Source of the DNA: Hyphomicrobiales bacterium
GTDB taxonomy: Bacteria > Pseudomonadota > Alphaproteobacteria > Rhizobiales > Beijerinckiaceae
Assembly: GCA_003164825.1 (NCBI GenBank)
Contig: PLUH01000249.1
Coordinates: forward strand, 1,109 to 9,696
Direction of reading: 5' to 3'
DNA: 8,588 bases
Below the pieces are notes generated by a model. That model saw nothing but the letters and a program-made list of their open reading frames with translations. It was not told the DNA's origin and ran no database searches. Positions 5,975-8,588 of this stretch are shown here, in pieces. Both the position numbers and the translations under genes were made by a program. How positions within the stretch are numbered: position 1 is the first letter of the stretch; every line of letters starts with the position of its first letter.

Positions 5975-6391
5975 ATGAACGACGTCGCCGTTGAAAGCTA
6001 TAAGCCGTCGGACGACGAACCGTTCATGAATGAGCGACAGCGGGAATATTTCCGCCGCAAACTGATCGCATGGCGCGAATCGATCCTGGCCGAGAGCCGC
6101 GACACCCTGGCCGCGCTGCAGCAGGAGAGCGAGAATCATCCCGACTTCGCCGACCGCGCGTCGTCGGAGACCGACCGGGCGATCGAGCTTCGCGCCCGCG
6201 ACCGGCAGCGCAAGCTGATCGCCAAGATCGAGGCCGCGCTGGCGCGCATCGACGACGGCTCGTATGGCTATTGCGTCGAGACCGGCGATGCAATCTCGCT
6301 CAGACGTCTCGACGCGCGGCCGATTGCGACCCTCTCGGTCGAGGCGCAGGAACGGCACGAGCGGCGCGAGAGAATTTATCGCGACGAGTGA
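5975..6391 (+). CDS. dksA: RNA polymerase-binding transcription factor DksA
   Basis: This 138-residue protein is DksA, which enters the RNA polymerase secondary channel and works with ppGpp to reset transcription in starvation. The coiled coil spans about 20-95. Its tip keeps the functional DxxDxA pattern (D57, D60, A62), followed by the highly conserved SSETDRAIELRARDRQRKLI stretch. The globular zinc-finger region keeps only C100. The positions matching E. coli C117, C135 and C138 are T103, S121 and A124. Loss of these cysteines is usual for alphaproteobacterial DksA, so the protein is probably zinc-independent rather than broken. I chose the ATG at 5975, with AGGA 7 nt upstream and the family-typical N-terminus; the frame is open 63 nt further up but lies over the promoter. 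PAP2 and lipid kinase genes follow in the same direction after 109 bp. Confidence 0.96.
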   Translation: MNDVAVESYKPSDDEPFMNERQREYFRRKLIAWRESILAESRDTLAALQQESENHPDFADRASSETDRAIELRARDRQRKLIAKIEAALARIDDGSYGYCVETGDAISLRRLDARPIATLSVEAQERHERRERIYRDE

Positions 6392-6423
6392 CGATTCGCT
6401 CCTGCCGCGCCCGTCTTGCGGCG

Positions 6424-6476
6424 CCTTGCGCAAGGGCGATGACGCCTGACCTCCGCGAGAGCCGTCCAGGGCCCTG
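6424..6476. other. two short perfect palindromes between dksA and PAP2 genes
   Basis: The 109-bp gap holds CCTTGCGCAAGG (6424-6435) and CAGGGCCCTG (6467-6476), both perfect palindromes. No T-run follows either, so they are not clear terminators. They could be weak dksA transcript-end hairpins or protein sites for the downstream pair; chance is possible in DNA of this composition. Confidence 0.3.
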
Positions 6477-6500
6477 AGGAGTCACGGAGCGAGTCATTCA

Positions 6501-7157
6501 ATGCCTGTTTTGGCGATCGCCGTTCTTCTGCTCGCATTTGGCTTGATCGCCCGGACGGCGGCGGCGGGCAGACCAACCGCTTTCGACACCCGGATCATGC
6601 TGGCGCTGCGGAGGTCCGCCGAGTCGCCTGTCCCCATCGGTCCGGCGTGGCTGCAGGAAGCCGCCCGCGACCTGACCAGTCTGGGCAGCGTCGTCGTGCT
6701 GATGACGATCACGATTGCGGTAGCGGGTTTTCTCGTCCTGAACAGAAAACCGGGGGTCGCCTGGCTGACGCTGATCGCGGTCGTTGGCGGCCTTGGACTC
6801 AACAATCTGCTGAAAATCGCCTTCGCGCGCCCCCGCCCCGACGTGATCACGAGCACGGCGCGAGTCTTCACCACCAGCTTCCCAAGCGGTCACGCCACTT
6901 TATCGGCGATCACCTATCTGACGATCGGAGCCCTGCTCGCGCGAACCTATCCGTCGTTTGCGCTCTCCCTGTACTTCATGTCGCTCGCGACCGTGCTGAC
7001 GGCGCTTGTCGGCATGAGCCGGATTTACCTTGGAGTTCATCATCCAACTGACGTTCTGGCGGGCTGGTGCATTGGCGCGGCTTGGGCCATAGGTTGCTGG
7101 GCTGTCATGGCGTGGTTTCAGACCGGAGGTCATGTCGAGCCGACCAGCTCCCCATGA
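6501..7157 (+). CDS. PAP2-family membrane phosphatase
   Basis: This 218-residue integral membrane protein has the three phosphatase motifs of the PAP2 superfamily: K105-x6-R112-P113, P128-S-G-H131, and S173-R174-x5-H180-x3-D184. The nucleophile H180, its partner D184 and the acid H131 are all present. About six hydrophobic segments are visible, near 3-18, 63-81, 86-105, 133-148, 153-171 and 185-205. The family dephosphorylates lipid phosphates such as phosphatidate, phosphatidylglycerophosphate or undecaprenyl pyrophosphate, usually on the periplasmic side; the substrate here is not known. The ATG has only a distant GGAG (11 nt), and no in-frame ATG or GTG lies closer upstream, so the first helix could be slightly longer or translation weak. 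Its stop overlaps the kinase start as ATGA, so the two are coupled. Confidence 0.93.
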   Translation: MPVLAIAVLLLAFGLIARTAAAGRPTAFDTRIMLALRRSAESPVPIGPAWLQEAARDLTSLGSVVVLMTITIAVAGFLVLNRKPGVAWLTLIAVVGGLGLNNLLKIAFARPRPDVITSTARVFTTSFPSGHATLSAITYLTIGALLARTYPSFALSLYFMSLATVLTALVGMSRIYLGVHHPTDVLAGWCIGAAWAIGCWAVMAWFQTGGHVEPTSSP

Positions 7158-8101
7158 CCGGGGCCACTGGATCAAACGCCATGGCTTCGCATCGGCCGAA
7201 GGAATCCGGCGGCGCAACCTGCATCCTCAACGGTCATTCCGCTCACGTCGAGGAGGCGAAGGCGCATATCGTCCGGATCTCGGGCGAATTCGGCGTCGAG
7301 ACCGAGGTTGTGGTGACCAAGCGCGGCGACGATATTTCGTCCTTGGCCGCGCGCGCGTTGAGCGAGCGACGCGAACCGATCGTGGCCGGAGGAGGCGACG
7401 GAACCGTGAACGCGGTCGCCGGCAAACTCGCCGGCGGCGAGGTCGCGCTCGGCGTTCTTCCGATGGGCACGCTGAATCATTTCGCCAAGGATGTCGGCGT
7501 TCCGGTGAACCTCGAGGCCGCGGTCCGCAACCTGTTCACCGGCCAAATCGCCAAGGTGGACGTCGGCGAGGTCAATGGCCGAATCTTCGTGAACAACTCG
7601 GGCGTCGGCTTCTATCCGCATTTCGTGCTGCAGAGAGAACAGCAGGAGCGGCGCGGATACAGCAAGCCGGCGGCGTTCATGCTCGCCCTAAGATCGCTGT
7701 TGCGGGGGTATTTTCGGCTGCGGATGAAACTTCGCATCGACGAAGACGACGTGTCGGAGGACGACACGCCATTCTTGTTCGTGGGCAATAATCGTTACCA
7801 GACTTCGGGCTTGGAGATCGGCACGCGTTCGAAACTGGATGCTGGCCGGCTATGGGTCTGCACGGCCCCAAGCACCGGGCGGGGAAACGCCGTCGGCGCG
7901 GCTCTGAGGATTCTCCTGGGCCGCGACGATGATCAGGGGCTGAACGCCTTCGAAACGGACGAGTTATGGGTGGAGCCCGGAACGCCGCGGGTCCACGTGT
8001 CCACCGACGGCGAAGTCAGCGTCATGGACGCGCCGCTGCACTACAAAATCCGTCCTCGCGCGCTCCGCGTTGTCGCGCCAGGGGGAAAGCCCGCTTTGTA
8101 G
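7154..8101 (+). CDS. diacylglycerol kinase-family lipid kinase
   Basis: This 315-residue protein has the DAGK catalytic fold (YegS/DgkB/LCB5 type). The ATP-binding signature GGGDGTVN is at 79-86 and the partner motif with P103, GTLNHFA (105-111) follows. The C-terminal beta-rich domain (about 135-305) ends with the conserved STDGE (283-287). There is no signal peptide; known members are cytosolic and associate with the membrane surface. They phosphorylate diacylglycerol, or in some cases sphingoid bases or other lipid alcohols; the substrate here is not known. I chose the ATG at 7154 because it overlaps the PAP2 stop as ATGA, which fits translational coupling without its own Shine-Dalgarno sequence. 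An ATG at 7181 is the alternative, and the first 20 residues look disordered. The frame extends back to 7067 but inside the PAP2 gene. Confidence 0.93.
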   Translation: MTGATGSNAMASHRPKESGGATCILNGHSAHVEEAKAHIVRISGEFGVETEVVVTKRGDDISSLAARALSERREPIVAGGGDGTVNAVAGKLAGGEVALGVLPMGTLNHFAKDVGVPVNLEAAVRNLFTGQIAKVDVGEVNGRIFVNNSGVGFYPHFVLQREQQERRGYSKPAAFMLALRSLLRGYFRLRMKLRIDEDDVSEDDTPFLFVGNNRYQTSGLEIGTRSKLDAGRLWVCTAPSTGRGNAVGAALRILLGRDDDQGLNAFETDELWVEPGTPRVHVSTDGEVSVMDAPLHYKIRPRALRVVAPGGKPAL

Positions 8102-8192
8102 ACGCCATCGGTGATCGTGTCGGCCGGAGCCGGTGGGAAGGATCGCCGTCCCTCGCCGGGCCTTCAGGTCGCCGCGGCGGGTCGGCGTCAGC

Positions 8193-8588
8193 TCACTTTT
8201 CGCGGCCAAGCAGGCGCGCCATTTCCGCTTCGAGCGAATCGAGGTCGGCGAACGGATCGTCGACCTTCGTCGACGGCTTGACGCTTGACGCTGCGTTTGG
8301 CTTATCGCCGAGCGGGCGGACTTCGCCGATTTTCTGCCCACCCTCGAACGACGGCGTCTTCGCTGCCGGCCGCGCCGGGGCGGACGCTGGGCTGGCCGCC
8401 GCGACGGTCGCCGCCGGCGGCCGCGCGCGTGGCTCCGCGGCCACGGCTGCGGCGCCCGGTTCCTCCTTCTCGGGGCGCGCCGGCGAAGGCGCGGCGAGAG
8501 AAGCGGCCGGCGGATTGCCGGGGATCGGCGACGGTCTCGGGGCAACCTTCTCCGTCAGGCGGGTCATGGACGCCCGACTGGCGGAGCC
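8193..8588 (-). CDS. Pro/Ala-rich C-terminal region of a larger protein, possibly FliO
   Basis: The minus-strand frame is open from the right edge to a stop at 8193. The Met at 8567 is therefore probably internal and the gene starts outside the window. The visible 131 residues are low in complexity: an Ala/Pro/Arg-rich linker with no hydrophobic segment, ending in an acidic amphipathic stretch DPFADLDSLEAEMARLLGRE. A Pro-rich tail finished by a short E-x-E-M-x-x-LLGR helix resembles my recollection of the C-terminus of rhizobial FliO, the flagellar export apparatus protein whose membrane domain would lie beyond the edge. That link rests on a short motif only. Frame choice rests on the open frame to the edge and the ordered acidic tail. 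It converges on the lipid kinase gene with a 91-bp gap that holds no clear terminator. Confidence 0.6.
   Translation of the reverse strand, partial: GSASRASMTRLTEKVAPRPSPIPGNPPAASLAAPSPARPEKEEPGAAAVAAEPRARPPAATVAAASPASAPARPAAKTPSFEGGQKIGEVRPLGDKPNAASSVKPSTKVDDPFADLDSLEAEMARLLGREK

Noticed and set aside
8102..8192. Terminator between the lipid kinase and the Pro/Ala-rich gene
   Set aside because: Only GC palindromes such as CGCCGCGGCG (8170-8179) are present, with no T-run and no long stem.
1..8588. A defence island, toxin-antitoxin pair, prophage or CRISPR system
   Set aside because: No nuclease, toxin, integrase, transposase, or direct repeat/spacer pattern was found. The VWA protein and the cyclase could recall signalling defence systems, but no effector gene with a cyclic-nucleotide-binding domain is nearby.

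Overview
The window is dense, GC-rich bacterial DNA that looks like an alphaproteobacterial chromosome, most likely Hyphomicrobiales (Rhizobiales). The evidence is the alphaproteobacterial type of DksA (one zinc-finger cysteine left of four), a class III cyclase/TolB-like/TPR protein of a kind expanded in rhizobia, and an interspersed palindrome beginning CGTCATTGCGAG that is common in these genomes. No phage, transposase, CRISPR, tRNA or rRNA was seen. It reads as an ordinary chromosomal region rich in regulatory and signalling genes, not as a defence or mobile island.

Left part (1-1216): the 5' end of an 8-oxoguanine deaminase-like amidohydrolase (minus, cut by the window edge) follows a small cupin gene (minus). 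The cupin gene diverges from a MarR-type regulator (plus). The 58-bp gap between cupin and marR is almost filled by two GTAAA(A/G)TGATTTTAC palindromes, the clearest operator in the window, so autoregulation of marR and control of the cupin, perhaps also of the deaminase, is the natural model.

Middle part (1285-5330): a predicted adenylyl cyclase fused to a TolB-like domain and TPR repeats (plus) converges, with only 9 bp between stop codons, on a PPP-type metallophosphatase (minus). The phosphatase diverges from a CoxE-like VWA protein (plus) that has no MoxR-type AAA ATPase next to it in the window. An 86-bp nested palindrome sits between the ends of the VWA gene and a convergent universal stress protein gene (minus).

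Right part (5753-8588): the Usp gene diverges from dksA (plus), which has a good sigma-70-like promoter. Then come a PAP2-family membrane phosphatase and a diacylglycerol-kinase-family protein overlapping by ATGA, a translationally coupled pair predicted to act on lipid phosphates in opposite directions. At the right edge is the C-terminal part of a Pro/Ala-rich protein (minus), possibly FliO.

The common themes are signalling and stress: a cAMP-type cyclase, a phosphatase, Usp, the stringent-response cofactor DksA, and lipid phosphate turnover. I found no convincing new multi-gene system. The best leads are the MarR operator with its cupin/deaminase target set and the coupled PAP2/kinase pair.
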